Assembly: GCA_043806135.1 (NCBI GenBank)
Contig: JAZDHG010000064.1
Coordinates: forward strand, 9,829-73,828
Length of the DNA stretch: 64,000 bases
Direction: 5' to 3'
Origin: JAGLQQ01 sp043806135
Lineage (GTDB): Bacteria > Omnitrophota > Gorgyraeia > B26-G9
The notes under the pieces are model-generated. The model saw only the letters and a list, made by a program, of their open reading frames with translations. It ran no database searches and was not told where the DNA came from. Of this stretch, positions 8,792 through 17,415 are shown piece by piece. Within the stretch, counting starts at the first letter, position 1. Every line of letters starts with the position of its first letter. The translations under genes were made by a program, and so were the position numbers.

Positions 8792-10720
8792 ATGCAATAC
8801 GATGATTTTCAGAAAAAAGCCATAAGGTCTGCAGAGAACGGCAATTCCGTAATAGTTTGTGCGCCTACAGGTGCTGGGAAAACAGCAATTGCCGAGTATG
8901 TCATAAATAAATGCATTGCTAAGGAAGAAGGTGTTATATACACTTCACCTATTAAATCCTTATCCAATCAGAAATTCCGTGATTTCAGCCGTATTTACGG
9001 CAAGAATATCGGCATACTTACAGGCGACGTAAGCATAAACGCAAATGCCCCGGTTTTGATCATGACTACAGAAATTTTCCGAAATACTCTTTTTGAAGAT
9101 CCCGAGCGGCTTAAGAACATCTCCTGGATAATCTTTGATGAAGTCCATTATATAGATGACTATGAACGCGGCACGGTTTGGGAGGAATCGATAATCTTTT
9201 GCCCCCCTCATATGCGGATACTTGCTTTAAGCGCGACGATCCCTAATTCAAATCAAATTGCCAATTGGGTAAGGGGTATTCATAAACATCCTATAGATAC
9301 GGTCATTGAGAAAAACCGCCCGGTGCCTTTGCATCATAGTTTCCAGGCAAACAATAAAATATTTTCTGACATAAACCAATTGAGAAATAATGTTTATCTC
9401 AGAAGGAACCACCGCGTTTCAAGATGGGACAGACACAAGAGAAGGTCTCCTTCTAATAAAGTGCTGGATATTCTCAATCATCTTCAAGAAACCGACAAAA
9501 TCCCGGTCATCTATTTTTCTTTTAGTCGAAAACGCTGTGAAGAACTGGCCTTTGAGGCACGTATTATTAATTTTGTAAACACGGATGAAAAACAGAAACT
9601 CACCTGTTTATTTAAAAACCTCTTGGAAAAATTTGATTTGGCAAACGAGCCATCAGCTTTAAAATTATGGCCCCTTATAGAAAAAGGCATCGCTTACCAT
9701 CACGCTGGGCTTCTGCCCAGTCTTAAAGAAGTAATTGAACAATTGTTTACCAGCAGGCTCATCAAACTTATTTTCACGACCGAAACATTTGCATTGGGGA
9801 TAAACATGCCTGCAAAAACAGTGGTTTTCGATGAACTAAGAAAATTCAACGGGCATTATTACGGACCTTTGCAATGCAGGGATTATTATCAAATGGCCGG
9901 ACGTGCAGGGCGCCGCGGTATCGATAGCGAAGGTTTTGTTTATTCAAGGATTAATCCGTACAGGATTGAATTCAATCAGGTGAAAAAAATAATTTTTTCT
10001 GACCCTGAGCCTATAAACAGTCAGTTCAATCTTTCTTATGCAAGTCTGCTGCACCTTTATGCCAAATGGCAGGAAAAATTATATGAAGTTTATCCTCAGA
10101 GTTTGCACTATTTCCAGTCAAAAAAGAATACCAGGAAAAACGCACTGGAGCTCCTGGAAGCCAAAATCACTCTTTTAAAAGAAATGGACTATATATGTGA
10201 GCATAGATTAAGCCATAAAGGAATGTTTGCCAGCCGTGTTTACGGATACGAATTATTGCTTACGGAATTATTTGCCACCGGTGTTTTAGAGAGTCTTTCC
10301 AGCGTTGAGTTGAACATTGTGCTTGTTTCTCTTTGTTTTGAGCCGCGTAAAAATCAGCTGTACATTGATCTGCCTGATGAAATACTGCAAATACAGGATA
10401 AGGTCTTGCCTTTAATCAAGGGAATCCGCAGAAGTGAAAGAAGATCCAGGATCCGTCCTTTAAGTAAAAAACCCTATTTTAACTTAGGCATTGCTATTAG
10501 AAATTGGTCGCAAGGATTGCCGCTGGCTAAAGTTAGATCTGAAACCGGAGCAGATGAAGGAGAGATTGTCAGATACTTCAGAATGGTGATTCAAATATTA
10601 AAGCAATTACGTGCAATTGCGTTCATAACCCAGGGCTTCAGAGACAGGATAAATGAGTCTCTGACCATGATAAACCGTGATGAGGTTGATGCAGAAAAAC
10701 AGCTTCGTGAAGGGCTCTAA
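8792..10720 (+). CDS. Ski2/Mtr4-like DEVH-box RNA helicase with DSHCT domain
   Basis: A superfamily 2 helicase of 642 residues, probably unwinding structured RNA. In order: an F-Q-K-K-A-I Q-motif-like start (residues 6-11), Walker A A-P-T-G-A-G-K-T (24-31), motif Ia T-S-P-I-K-S-L-S-N-Q-K, a D-E-V-H Walker B, S-A-T motif III, then the second RecA domain with Y-H-H-A-G-L-L-P, T-E-T-F-A-L-G-I-N-M-P and Q-M-A-G-R-A-G-R-R-G. The last ~180 residues look like the DSHCT domain of Ski2/Mtr4 proteins. Eukaryotic relatives feed the exosome; bacterial homologues are less studied. rng and pnp elsewhere in the window are possible partners. No ribosome binding site precedes the ATG. Confidence 0.9.
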   Translation: MQYDDFQKKAIRSAENGNSVIVCAPTGAGKTAIAEYVINKCIAKEEGVIYTSPIKSLSNQKFRDFSRIYGKNIGILTGDVSINANAPVLIMTTEIFRNTLFEDPERLKNISWIIFDEVHYIDDYERGTVWEESIIFCPPHMRILALSATIPNSNQIANWVRGIHKHPIDTVIEKNRPVPLHHSFQANNKIFSDINQLRNNVYLRRNHRVSRWDRHKRRSPSNKVLDILNHLQETDKIPVIYFSFSRKRCEELAFEARIINFVNTDEKQKLTCLFKNLLEKFDLANEPSALKLWPLIEKGIAYHHAGLLPSLKEVIEQLFTSRLIKLIFTTETFALGINMPAKTVVFDELRKFNGHYYGPLQCRDYYQMAGRAGRRGIDSEGFVYSRINPYRIEFNQVKKIIFSDPEPINSQFNLSYASLLHLYAKWQEKLYEVYPQSLHYFQSKKNTRKNALELLEAKITLLKEMDYICEHRLSHKGMFASRVYGYELLLTELFATGVLESLSSVELNIVLVSLCFEPRKNQLYIDLPDEILQIQDKVLPLIKGIRRSERRSRIRPLSKKPYFNLGIAIRNWSQGLPLAKVRSETGADEGEIVRYFRMVIQILKQLRAIAFITQGFRDRINESLTMINRDEVDAEKQLREGL

Positions 10721-10752
10721 TGTCTTATCCTGCAATAGTTAATATTTTATTT

Positions 10753-10799
10753 GGTTACTAGTAGGTACAAACAGTTAATAGTGGTCACTAACGGTTACT
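10753..10799. repeat. Degenerate ~7-bp repeat array behind the helicase gene
   Basis: Short variants of GGTTACT, AGTAGGT, GTTAATA and CTAACGG follow one another at about seven-base spacing, starting some 30 bases after the helicase stop. The match is looser than at the other arrays in the window (12726-12772, 30756-30789, 42545-42680). Confidence 0.35.
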
Positions 10800-10837
10800 T
10801 CAAGAAATTAATTTCAATATTTTATCAGTTTTAATTA

Positions 10838-10857
10838 AAGCTCTCAGCTTGTTTTTT
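10838..10857 (+). terminator. Weak intrinsic terminator after the helicase gene
   Basis: AAGCT, a three-base loop CTC, AGCTT, one G and then six T residues. The stem is only five pairs, but the T run and position fit. Confidence 0.45.
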
Positions 10858-10927
10858 ATGCTTTTTCGTCCCTCGATTTTTCACTCAATACACACGACAA
10901 ATCCCGCAGTTTACTCCGCTGCCTTTG

Positions 10928-11404
10928 CTATTGTCCTTTGGGATTAACTACAAAAACAGTAATAGGATCAGCTTCAAGCATTTCTTCGGCAAAACCGTTA
11001 TAGCTCACCTTAATATCATAATTACCCGCAGTTTCCGCAATAAATTCTGTCTTAAATTTGAGCTTTTTCTTTGGATAGAGCCTGATCGTTTTAAGCTTCA
11101 ACCCATAGATATCAAGTAATTTATCTTTCTTTCCGTCCGGCATAGTGATCTCTATCATAAATGAATTTTCGTCAATAGCCGGTTCGGTTATTTCAAGAGG
11201 CTCCCCGCTTATATTTCTCAAATATATATTTATCTCAACCGGTTTATTGAGTTCATTGATCATTTTTGTGCTTTTCACCTCAAGTTTAAGCGACTTTTTC
11301 CTACCGTATATAGCATTTTCCTGAGCATCTACACTCACAGAGGTTAAAAATAAAACCGCAATTAAAGCAAAGCCGCTTATGCTACTTACAGACCTCAAGA
11401 ACAT
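10928..11404 (-). CDS. Secreted protein with Ig-like fold, function unknown
   Basis: A 158-residue protein with a cleavable-looking signal peptide (positively charged start, hydrophobic residues 10-22, V-D-A-Q at about 25-28). The mature part alternates short beta-strand-like stretches: L-K-L-E-V-K-S-T-K, V-E-I-N-I-Y-L-R-N, then F-I-A-E-T-A-G-N-Y-D-I-K-V-S-Y. This is reminiscent of small Ig-like or BsuPI-like extracellular domains. I do not recognise a family. It follows the aminotransferase gene by 12 bases and may be co-transcribed. It should act in the periplasm or at the surface. Confidence 0.7.
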   Translation of the reverse strand: MFLRSVSSISGFALIAVLFLTSVSVDAQENAIYGRKKSLKLEVKSTKMINELNKPVEINIYLRNISGEPLEITEPAIDENSFMIEITMPDGKKDKLLDIYGLKLKTIRLYPKKKLKFKTEFIAETAGNYDIKVSYNGFAEEMLEADPITVFVVNPKGQ

Positions 11405-11416
11405 AGTATCCCCCTT

Positions 11417-12601
11417 CTACTTTCTTTTGATATTCTTTTTGTATCGATCCATGAACCTCTTTATTCTGAGAACAGCCTCTTTTAATTGTTCATAACCTGT
11501 CGAATAAGACATACGTACGTAATTATCGTAGCTGGCACCAAAGGCCACTCCGGGAACAACCGCAACCTTTTGCTCTTTCAAAAGATTACCCGCAAATTCA
11601 AGACTACTCAGCCCTGATGCGTTAATTTGCGGAAAAATATAAAAAGCCCCCTGAGGTTTTGAACATGTAAGGCCCAACTCATTGAGACTCTTATACATAA
11701 ACTCTCTCCGGCGCCTGTATTCACGCTTCATTTCTTCCAGACTGCGTTTTCCTGAGTGCAAAGCCTCACAAGCAGCCATCTGACTGACAATAGCTGCACA
11801 TAAAATTGTGTATTGGTGGATCTTTGTCATGGCCGCAATCACTGGTTTTGGCCCGCATGCGTAACCTATTCGCCACCCTGTCATTGCATATGCCTTTGAT
11901 ACTCCATTAAGATAAAGCGTATAATCCTGTGCACCCTTGAGGGTCGGATAAGGTACGTGTTCAGCGTCATAGGTCAGCTCTCCATAAACTTCATCACTAA
12001 TGACAATTAATTTATGTTTTTTGCAAACCTTATTTAATCTCTCCAGTTCCAGTTTTGAGTATGTTGCACCAGTCGGATTAGAGGGATAATTTAATATTAT
12101 ACCTTTTGTCTGTTTATTGCAGGCACGTTCCAGCATCTGGGGAGTAATTTTAAATCCATCCTTTTGATCGGTCGGCAAATTGACAGCCTTACCTCCTGCC
12201 AGCTCAACAACCGGTCCGTAAGAAACATAGCATGGTTCAGGAACAATTATTTCATCCCCGGGATTAATAATTGCACGCATTGCCAGATCCAGAGCTTCAG
12301 AAACCCCTACTGTTATCAAAATCTCCTCATTAGCGCAATAGTTCAATCCAAAACGCTGTTTTAATAAACGATGAATAATTAATCTCAGCTTGTAAAGACC
12401 CTTGTTTGAGGTATATGAAGTATATCCCTGCTCAATAGAGAATATTCCTGTTTCCCTAATATTCCAAGGGGTTACAAAATCGGGCTCCCCGACCCCCAAA
12501 CTGACCACATCTTCCATACCCAGCACAAGATCGAAAAAAGCCCGGATTCCTGAAGGAGCAAGTTTTTCCACCTTTTTTGATATCAAATTCTTCTTATCCA
12601 T
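11417..12601 (-). CDS. Class I PLP-dependent aminotransferase (aspartate/aromatic type)
   Basis: It transfers an amino group from an amino acid to a 2-oxoacid, using pyridoxal phosphate. At 394 residues it matches fold-type I aminotransferases. Visible motifs are S-L-G-V-G-E-P-D-F near residue 33, Y-P-S-N-P-T-G-A around 170, S-D-E-V-Y-G near 205, and the PLP lysine in G-V-S-K-A-Y-A-M-T-G-W-R-I-G-Y near 237. The substrate may be aspartate, alanine or an aromatic amino acid; it resembles PatA/AspC-like enzymes. The Lrp/AsnC regulator lies upstream in the same direction, 171 bases away, and could control it. No clear ribosome binding site is seen. Confidence 0.9.
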   Translation of the reverse strand: MDKKNLISKKVEKLAPSGIRAFFDLVLGMEDVVSLGVGEPDFVTPWNIRETGIFSIEQGYTSYTSNKGLYKLRLIIHRLLKQRFGLNYCANEEILITVGVSEALDLAMRAIINPGDEIIVPEPCYVSYGPVVELAGGKAVNLPTDQKDGFKITPQMLERACNKQTKGIILNYPSNPTGATYSKLELERLNKVCKKHKLIVISDEVYGELTYDAEHVPYPTLKGAQDYTLYLNGVSKAYAMTGWRIGYACGPKPVIAAMTKIHQYTILCAAIVSQMAACEALHSGKRSLEEMKREYRRRREFMYKSLNELGLTCSKPQGAFYIFPQINASGLSSLEFAGNLLKEQKVAVVPGVAFGASYDNYVRMSYSTGYEQLKEAVLRIKRFMDRYKKNIKRK

Positions 12602-12725
12602 TGTATTTTCGGTTGTTTTAAATTATTTAATATTTTATCTTACTTTTTCCTTTTAATTTTTTACTTAGTAATATGTCGCTATTCTTTTGTTTTATTTCTT
12701 TTTCTCTCGCTACTAAATTTCAAAC

Positions 12726-12772
12726 CATCAGCTATGAGCCATGAGCTTTTTTTGCTTTCGCTATACGCTGCT
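12726..12772. repeat. Heptamer repeat array directly after the Lrp/AsnC gene
   Basis: Plus-strand heptamers CATCAGC, TATGAGC, CATGAGC run in register, then a T-rich break, then TATACGC. The array abuts the regulator's stop codon at 12773. The unit TATACGC and an 11-base core (GCGTATAGCGA on the minus strand) recur at 30773-30783. The rest of the gap 12602-12725 shows nothing I can name. Confidence 0.55.
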
Positions 12773-13258
12773 TTAATAAGATATGGCAATACGCTTATTG
12801 TTCTCCTTATGTTTTAGGATAACCCCGTTTTCCTTATATTTTTTAAGCAGAAAATGGGTTGTTGTACCCCGCACATTTTCCATAGGAGATAGTTTCTCGG
12901 CAATAAAGTTTGATATCGTCTGCATATCTTTGCCTTCGACAACAAGCAGCAAATCATAGGTTCCGGAAAGAAGAGAGCAACTGGTTACCTCCGGGAATTT
13001 ATATATTCTTTCAGCAATATGATCGAATCCCAGATTTTTTTGAGGCAGAACATTCACCTCAATCAAAGCTCTGATTTCACTATACTCAGATCTAACCATT
13101 TCTTTATTAATAATTGTTTTATATCCGACAATTACTCCGTCTTTCTCATATTTTTTTATTTTTTTCTTAATAGACACGGCGTCTTGTTTTATGTATTTAG
13201 CGATCTCTTCTGCGCTCATGCGCGCATCCTTTTCCAGAACCTCCAAGATCTCGTCCAT
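12773..13258 (-). CDS. Lrp/AsnC-family transcriptional regulator
   Basis: A 161-residue DNA-binding regulator. The N-terminal winged helix-turn-helix (about residues 1-55, M-S-A-E-E-I-A-K-Y-I ... V-S-I-K-K-K-I-K-K-Y-E-K-D-G-V-I) is followed by the AsnC ligand-binding RAM domain (residues 65-140, with S-G-T-Y-D-L-L-L-V-V-E-G). Members sense amino acids and form octamers. The ATG lies one base after the stop of the lipoyl-protein gene, so the two are coupled. It is well placed to control the aminotransferase downstream and the lipoyl/dehydrogenase genes upstream; that is inference. Confidence 0.88.
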   Translation of the reverse strand: MDEILEVLEKDARMSAEEIAKYIKQDAVSIKKKIKKYEKDGVIVGYKTIINKEMVRSEYSEIRALIEVNVLPQKNLGFDHIAERIYKFPEVTSCSLLSGTYDLLLVVEGKDMQTISNFIAEKLSPMENVRGTTTHFLLKKYKENGVILKHKENNKRIAISY

Positions 13259-13259
13259 A

Positions 13260-13499
13260 TCAATTTTCCTCCTCTATCCTAGCCAAAACATTACCCACCG
13301 GAACACTTTCCCCCTCAAGGGCGATAAGCTCCGTTACCACGCCTGCGCATGGAGCAGGAATATTAAAAGTGCTTTTTTCCGTTGTTACCTCTACAAGGTC
13401 TTTGCCCGCTTCAACGCGCTCTCCTGCTTCTACCAGCCAAAAAGATATGTTAGCTTCCTCAAAGTCCTCGCCTAAATCCGGCATTACAATATCCGTCAT
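13260..13499 (-). CDS. Stand-alone lipoyl-domain protein
   Basis: A 79-residue protein that is just one biotinyl/lipoyl domain. The modified lysine is in V-T-T-E-K-S-T-F-N-I-P at about residue 43; the E-K-S variant replaces the usual D-K-A, and lipoate is more likely than biotin. The start I-V-M-P-D-L-G-E-D-F resembles the N-terminus of E2 subunits of 2-oxoacid dehydrogenases, but no catalytic domain follows. AGGAGG lies before the ATG. Dihydrolipoamide dehydrogenase is the next gene upstream on the same strand, which supports a lipoyl carrier. The complex it serves is not in the window. Confidence 0.85.
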   Translation of the reverse strand: MTDIVMPDLGEDFEEANISFWLVEAGERVEAGKDLVEVTTEKSTFNIPAPCAGVVTELIALEGESVPVGNVLARIEEEN

Positions 13500-13616
13500 T
13501 GTTTACCCCTCCTGATTAAAATTATTATCTTTAAACATAACACTATTAATACTAACATGATAAAGATTTATTATCAAGATTGATTTTATAATCAGTCTCT
13601 ATAAACTTTTTTTCAC

Positions 13617-14996
13617 TCATAAAACATGGATTGCTTTTGAGTGCAATATATGCGCTGCTTCCATTATAGACTCAGAAAATGTCGGATGAGCATGAACAAT
13701 TTCCGAAAATTGTGCACTCTTTATTCCTGATTCCATAGCAACACACAGTTCATGAATAATCTCACTTGCAAGGGGAGAGCATAAAGCGGCCCCCAGGATA
13801 TTATCCTCGCTGTCGCTTATAAGTTTCACCATTCCCTGTGCCTTATTTTCCACAACAGCTCTGCCGCTTGCCGCAAGCGGGAACTTGGCAACTTTTATCC
13901 TAATGTTTCTCTGTCTGGCCACAGCCTCAGTTATCCCTACACTTGCAACCTCAGGGTCAGTATAAACACAGCGGGGCACACGATCATAATTAATTCTTGA
14001 CGGGATGCCTGCAATATTTTCCACGGCAACTATCCCTTCCCGGCTTGCGACATGAGCAAGATATGTTTTTCCAAGGACATCCCCCACGGCATAAAAATTC
14101 TCGATATTGGTCTGCATAATCTCGTTTACTTCAATAGTTCCATTATTATGCTTGATCCCTATTGTTTCCAATCCGCAATCATTGCCATTCGGAACTCTTC
14201 CCACAGACAAAAGAATTTTTTCGCTATTAATATGATCTTCATCAGCAGTAACCACATTAAAGCCTCCAACGGTGAGTTTATTTATCCGCGCCGCTTTTGT
14301 TTTGGTGATTACTTTAATCCCCTGCTTCTTCAGCTCTTTTTCCAGAATGAGAGCGATCTCTAGATCTTCTTTGGGGAGAATCTGATCGGTCAACTCTATG
14401 ATCGTAACCTCGCATCCCAAGTTGTTAAAGATATCAGCAAATTCGCAGCCTATTACTCCCCCTCCGATAATCAGCAAACTTTTCGGTATATCCTTCAGTT
14501 TAAGCATATCACTACTGGACAAGACCCCGGATTTCTCATCAAAATTAATACCGGGCAGATCAGCAGGATTAGATCCAACAGCTATAATGCATTTCCTAAA
14601 ACTGATCTTCAGGCCCTGGACATCAATTGTGTTTAAATCCGTGATCTTTCCAAAACCGTTAACAATATCAACGCCCCGTTTCCTCAACAGGTACAATATG
14701 CCCTTTTTTAATTGTTCTACAACTTTTTCTTTTCTCTGCATCAGGACATTAAAATCAAAACTAACACTGTCTACTTTAATACCAAGCGCCGCAGCATGTT
14801 TGATCTCATGAACAAGATGCGCGCTTCTCAATAAAGTTTTTGTTGGTATACAGCCTGCGTTCAGGCACAAGCCGCCCAAATCACCCTTTTCAATCAGGCA
14901 AACGGACAATCCAAGCCCAGCCGCGCGTATTGCCGCAACATATCCTCCCGGACCTGAACCTAAAATAGCAATGTCATAAATTCTACTCATAATCAC
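13617..14996 (-). CDS. lpdA: Dihydrolipoamide dehydrogenase (E3)
   Basis: A flavoprotein that reoxidises dihydrolipoyl groups with NAD+. At 459 residues it has the usual length. It shows the N-terminal FAD motif G-S-G-P-G-G-Y-V-A-A (residues 13-22), the redox-active disulfide in G-L-C-L-N-A-G-C-I-P-T-K, the NAD motif G-G-G-V-I-G-C-E-F, the second FAD motif Y-A-V-G-D-V, and the C-terminal H-A-H-P-T-F-S-E active-site His-Glu pair. Its ATG overlaps the argS stop (ATGA). The lipoyl-domain protein follows 117 bases downstream; the gap holds only weak hairpins. Confidence 0.95.
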   Translation of the reverse strand: MIMSRIYDIAILGSGPGGYVAAIRAAGLGLSVCLIEKGDLGGLCLNAGCIPTKTLLRSAHLVHEIKHAAALGIKVDSVSFDFNVLMQRKEKVVEQLKKGILYLLRKRGVDIVNGFGKITDLNTIDVQGLKISFRKCIIAVGSNPADLPGINFDEKSGVLSSSDMLKLKDIPKSLLIIGGGVIGCEFADIFNNLGCEVTIIELTDQILPKEDLEIALILEKELKKQGIKVITKTKAARINKLTVGGFNVVTADEDHINSEKILLSVGRVPNGNDCGLETIGIKHNNGTIEVNEIMQTNIENFYAVGDVLGKTYLAHVASREGIVAVENIAGIPSRINYDRVPRCVYTDPEVASVGITEAVARQRNIRIKVAKFPLAASGRAVVENKAQGMVKLISDSEDNILGAALCSPLASEIIHELCVAMESGIKSAQFSEIVHAHPTFSESIMEAAHILHSKAIHVL

Positions 14997-16699
14997 ATCT
15001 CCTGCGGAGCCTCAACTCTCATTATCTTCAAACCTAAAGCGATCACTCTACCCACAGCATCAATTAAGAAAAATCTAGCCAATGACTTTTCTATGTTTTC
15101 CTTGCCTTCAGAATATATCCTGTACTTGTTGTAAAAAACATGAAAATCTCCGGCTAATTCCCTTAAATATGTGCTCAAAGCCTGAGGATCAAGACATTCG
15201 GCACAATTTTTCAGGATATCAGGAAAACTATTCAATTTCTTTATTATAAGAAATGATTCCTCTTCAACAAGATTGCAAAGCTGCGCAGCATCCAGAGGTT
15301 CTTTTATTACACCAAAATCTCCTCTTACGGCAATTTCATTAAAAAGTTTCCTGATGCCGCTTATGCGCGCATGGGCATACTGAACATAATAAACCGGGTT
15401 TTCCATGGAATGCTTTTTAGCTAGCTCCAGATCAAATTCCAGCTGCGAATCACATCGCCGCATCAGAAAAAAGAATCTCGCAGCGTCTCTTCCGACTTCC
15501 TGCATAAGTTCACCCAGTGTGATATATTCACCGGCCCTCGTAGACATAACCACGGGCTTGCCCCCTCTTAATAATGTCGCCAGCTGAATGATCAATATTG
15601 ATAAATCGTCCGGGCTGTGCCCAAGCGCGCCGACCGCTGCTTTAAGCCGATTTATATATCCGTGATGGTCAGGCCCCCAAATATTAACAAGCTTATCAAA
15701 CCCTCTTTCAAATTTCAACCGGTGATAAGCAATATCAGAAGTAAGATATGTCATCAACCCGTCGCTTTTGATAACTACCCTGTCCTTATCGTCATTGAAT
15801 TGCGTGGATTTGAACCAGGTTGCCCCGTCTTTCTCATATATATATCCTTTGTTTTTAAGATCGCTCAGCGCCGCTTTGATTATATCGAGCGTAATCTGTT
15901 TTTTTTGGCTGTACCAGCTATCAAAGTTAATTCCGAAAAGTTCCAGTTCCTCTTTTATATTTTCGAGGATCTGTGAGGATGCATAATCTGAAAAAAATTC
16001 AACTGCCTTCTGGCTTTTATCATCTATATATTTTTTACCTACCGTCTCGACTAAAATTTCGGCAAGTTTATATAGATATTTGCCCTTATATCCATCCTCA
16101 GGAAAGTCCGCTGTTTTTCCTAATATCTCCATATAACGCGCCTGGAGGCTAAGACCTAAATTTTTTATTTGATTACCTTCGTCATTTATGTAATATTCAC
16201 GACTTACTTCAAATCCGCAATAATTCATTATATTGGCCAGGCTGTCCCCTACCGCGGCCTGCCTGGCATGAGCTATGCTCAACGGCCCCGTGGGGTTGGC
16301 ACTGACAAACTCTATAAGAACCTTTTTCCCAGAGCCTTGGTTATTACGTGTAAACCCTTCTGTATCTTTGCTGATAGCCTGCAAAATATCATAAAGCGCA
16401 ACCTCAGAAAGAAAAATGTTTATAAACCCGGGACTTTTAACCTCTACTTTTTTTATTTTTCCGGCAATCTTCAAATCCCGGAATTTTGCAAGCAGCAACT
16501 CTTTGATCCATTGCGCAATTTCAACCGGTGATTTCTTCAAAATCCTTGCAAGTTTCATGGCAATATTAATCGAAAAATCACCGAAGTTTGTATCCTTAGG
16601 TGTTTCTATTTCGATAAACATGTCCTTTGCGAGAAGCTTATTCTCTCTTAAGATCTCCTTTACTGCTTCAACTATTAAATCTTTTATTGGTTCAGGCAT
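14993..16699 (-). CDS. argS: Arginyl-tRNA synthetase
   Basis: It charges tRNA-Arg. The 568 residues show an N-terminal Add1 domain (to about 115), then the class I signature in F-V-S-A-N-P-T-G-P-L-S-I-A-H-A-R-Q. The HIGH motif is thus S-I-A-H, a variant I recall from some bacterial ArgS proteins. The KMSKS equivalent is V-M-S-T-R-A-G, without the leading lysine, as in many ArgS. W-G-P-D-H-H-G-Y is also typical. The C-terminal anticodon-binding DALR domain ends at I-M-R-V-E-A-P-Q-E-M. It overlaps lpdA by four bases and follows the HD-GYP gene by four bases. Confidence 0.95.
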   Translation of the reverse strand: MPEPIKDLIVEAVKEILRENKLLAKDMFIEIETPKDTNFGDFSINIAMKLARILKKSPVEIAQWIKELLLAKFRDLKIAGKIKKVEVKSPGFINIFLSEVALYDILQAISKDTEGFTRNNQGSGKKVLIEFVSANPTGPLSIAHARQAAVGDSLANIMNYCGFEVSREYYINDEGNQIKNLGLSLQARYMEILGKTADFPEDGYKGKYLYKLAEILVETVGKKYIDDKSQKAVEFFSDYASSQILENIKEELELFGINFDSWYSQKKQITLDIIKAALSDLKNKGYIYEKDGATWFKSTQFNDDKDRVVIKSDGLMTYLTSDIAYHRLKFERGFDKLVNIWGPDHHGYINRLKAAVGALGHSPDDLSILIIQLATLLRGGKPVVMSTRAGEYITLGELMQEVGRDAARFFFLMRRCDSQLEFDLELAKKHSMENPVYYVQYAHARISGIRKLFNEIAVRGDFGVIKEPLDAAQLCNLVEEESFLIIKKLNSFPDILKNCAECLDPQALSTYLRELAGDFHVFYNKYRIYSEGKENIEKSLARFFLIDAVGRVIALGLKIMRVEAPQEM

Positions 16700-16703
16700 T
16701 GTT

Positions 16704-17410
16704 TTATTCTCCGCTTTGCTTGAAAATTTCAGGGTCTTCTTCTAAGAGTTTTATGAACACCTCCATAACATTAGGGTCAAATTGGCTTCCGCTGTGTTTT
16801 CTTAGTTCATCAATGGCATCTTCTTTACTCATACGTTCACGATAAGTCCGATCGCTGGTCATTGCCTCAAAACTATCTGCGATTGCCATAATCCTTGCCT
16901 CCAGGCAGATTTTCTCTCCTTTAAGTCGTCCGGATAGCCTTTGCCGTCATAGCGTTCGTGATGCTGACGTACCATTTTAACAACCTTATCTAAAAAATAA
17001 AACGGTTTTAAAATCACGGCACCTGCCAGGGAATGCAGTTTCATCTCTTTGTATTCCTGTTCGTTTAGTTTGTCAGGCTTGGTTAAAATATTATCATGCA
17101 CTCCGATCTTTCCCAGATCATGGACCTTACAGGCCTCTTTGAGACCATCAATTTCATTATCAGGCATTCCCATCTTCTTCGCTATAACACTGGCATAGTG
17201 TTTTACATTATCGGAGTGACTGCGGGTTAAATGATCTTTAAAATCAATTGCTGATACAAGCGCATTAATCGTTCTCACAATATTACGCCGCTGCAGCCTG
17301 CTCCAGACCTGTTTGCTCTTAATTTTTCCTTCTTCTTTACTTATCTTGTAACCTAGGAATATGCCCACAAAAAAAGCCGTTATCGCCAGCAGATAAATCC
17401 ACAAATTCAT
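16704..17410 (-). pseudogene. HD-GYP phosphodiesterase gene, frameshifted
   Basis: HD-GYP proteins usually hydrolyse cyclic di-GMP. One frame from 17410 encodes a membrane anchor (residues 5-23), S-H-S-D-N-V-K-H-Y-A, the H-D-L-G-K-I-G core and H-H-E-R-Y-D-G-K-G-Y-P, then drifts into nonsense. A second frame (16889-16704) carries the expected continuation, A-I-A-D-S-F-E-A-M-T-S-D-R-T-Y-R. Adding one A in the short A run at about 16921-16924 (minus strand) joins them into K-G-E-K-I-C-L-E-A-R-I-M-A-I-A-D, which fits the family exactly. So a single-base deletion, or an assembly error, splits a gene of about 235 residues. If real, all metal ligands seen in the first part survive, but the C-terminal helix is lost. 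Confidence 0.8.
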
Positions 17411-17415
17411 TTTTT

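Noticed and set aside
14052..14363. Numerous open frames opposite real genes (for example inside lpdA, rng, pilQ)
   Set aside because: They lie antisense to well-identified proteins, have no family features and lack ribosome binding sites.
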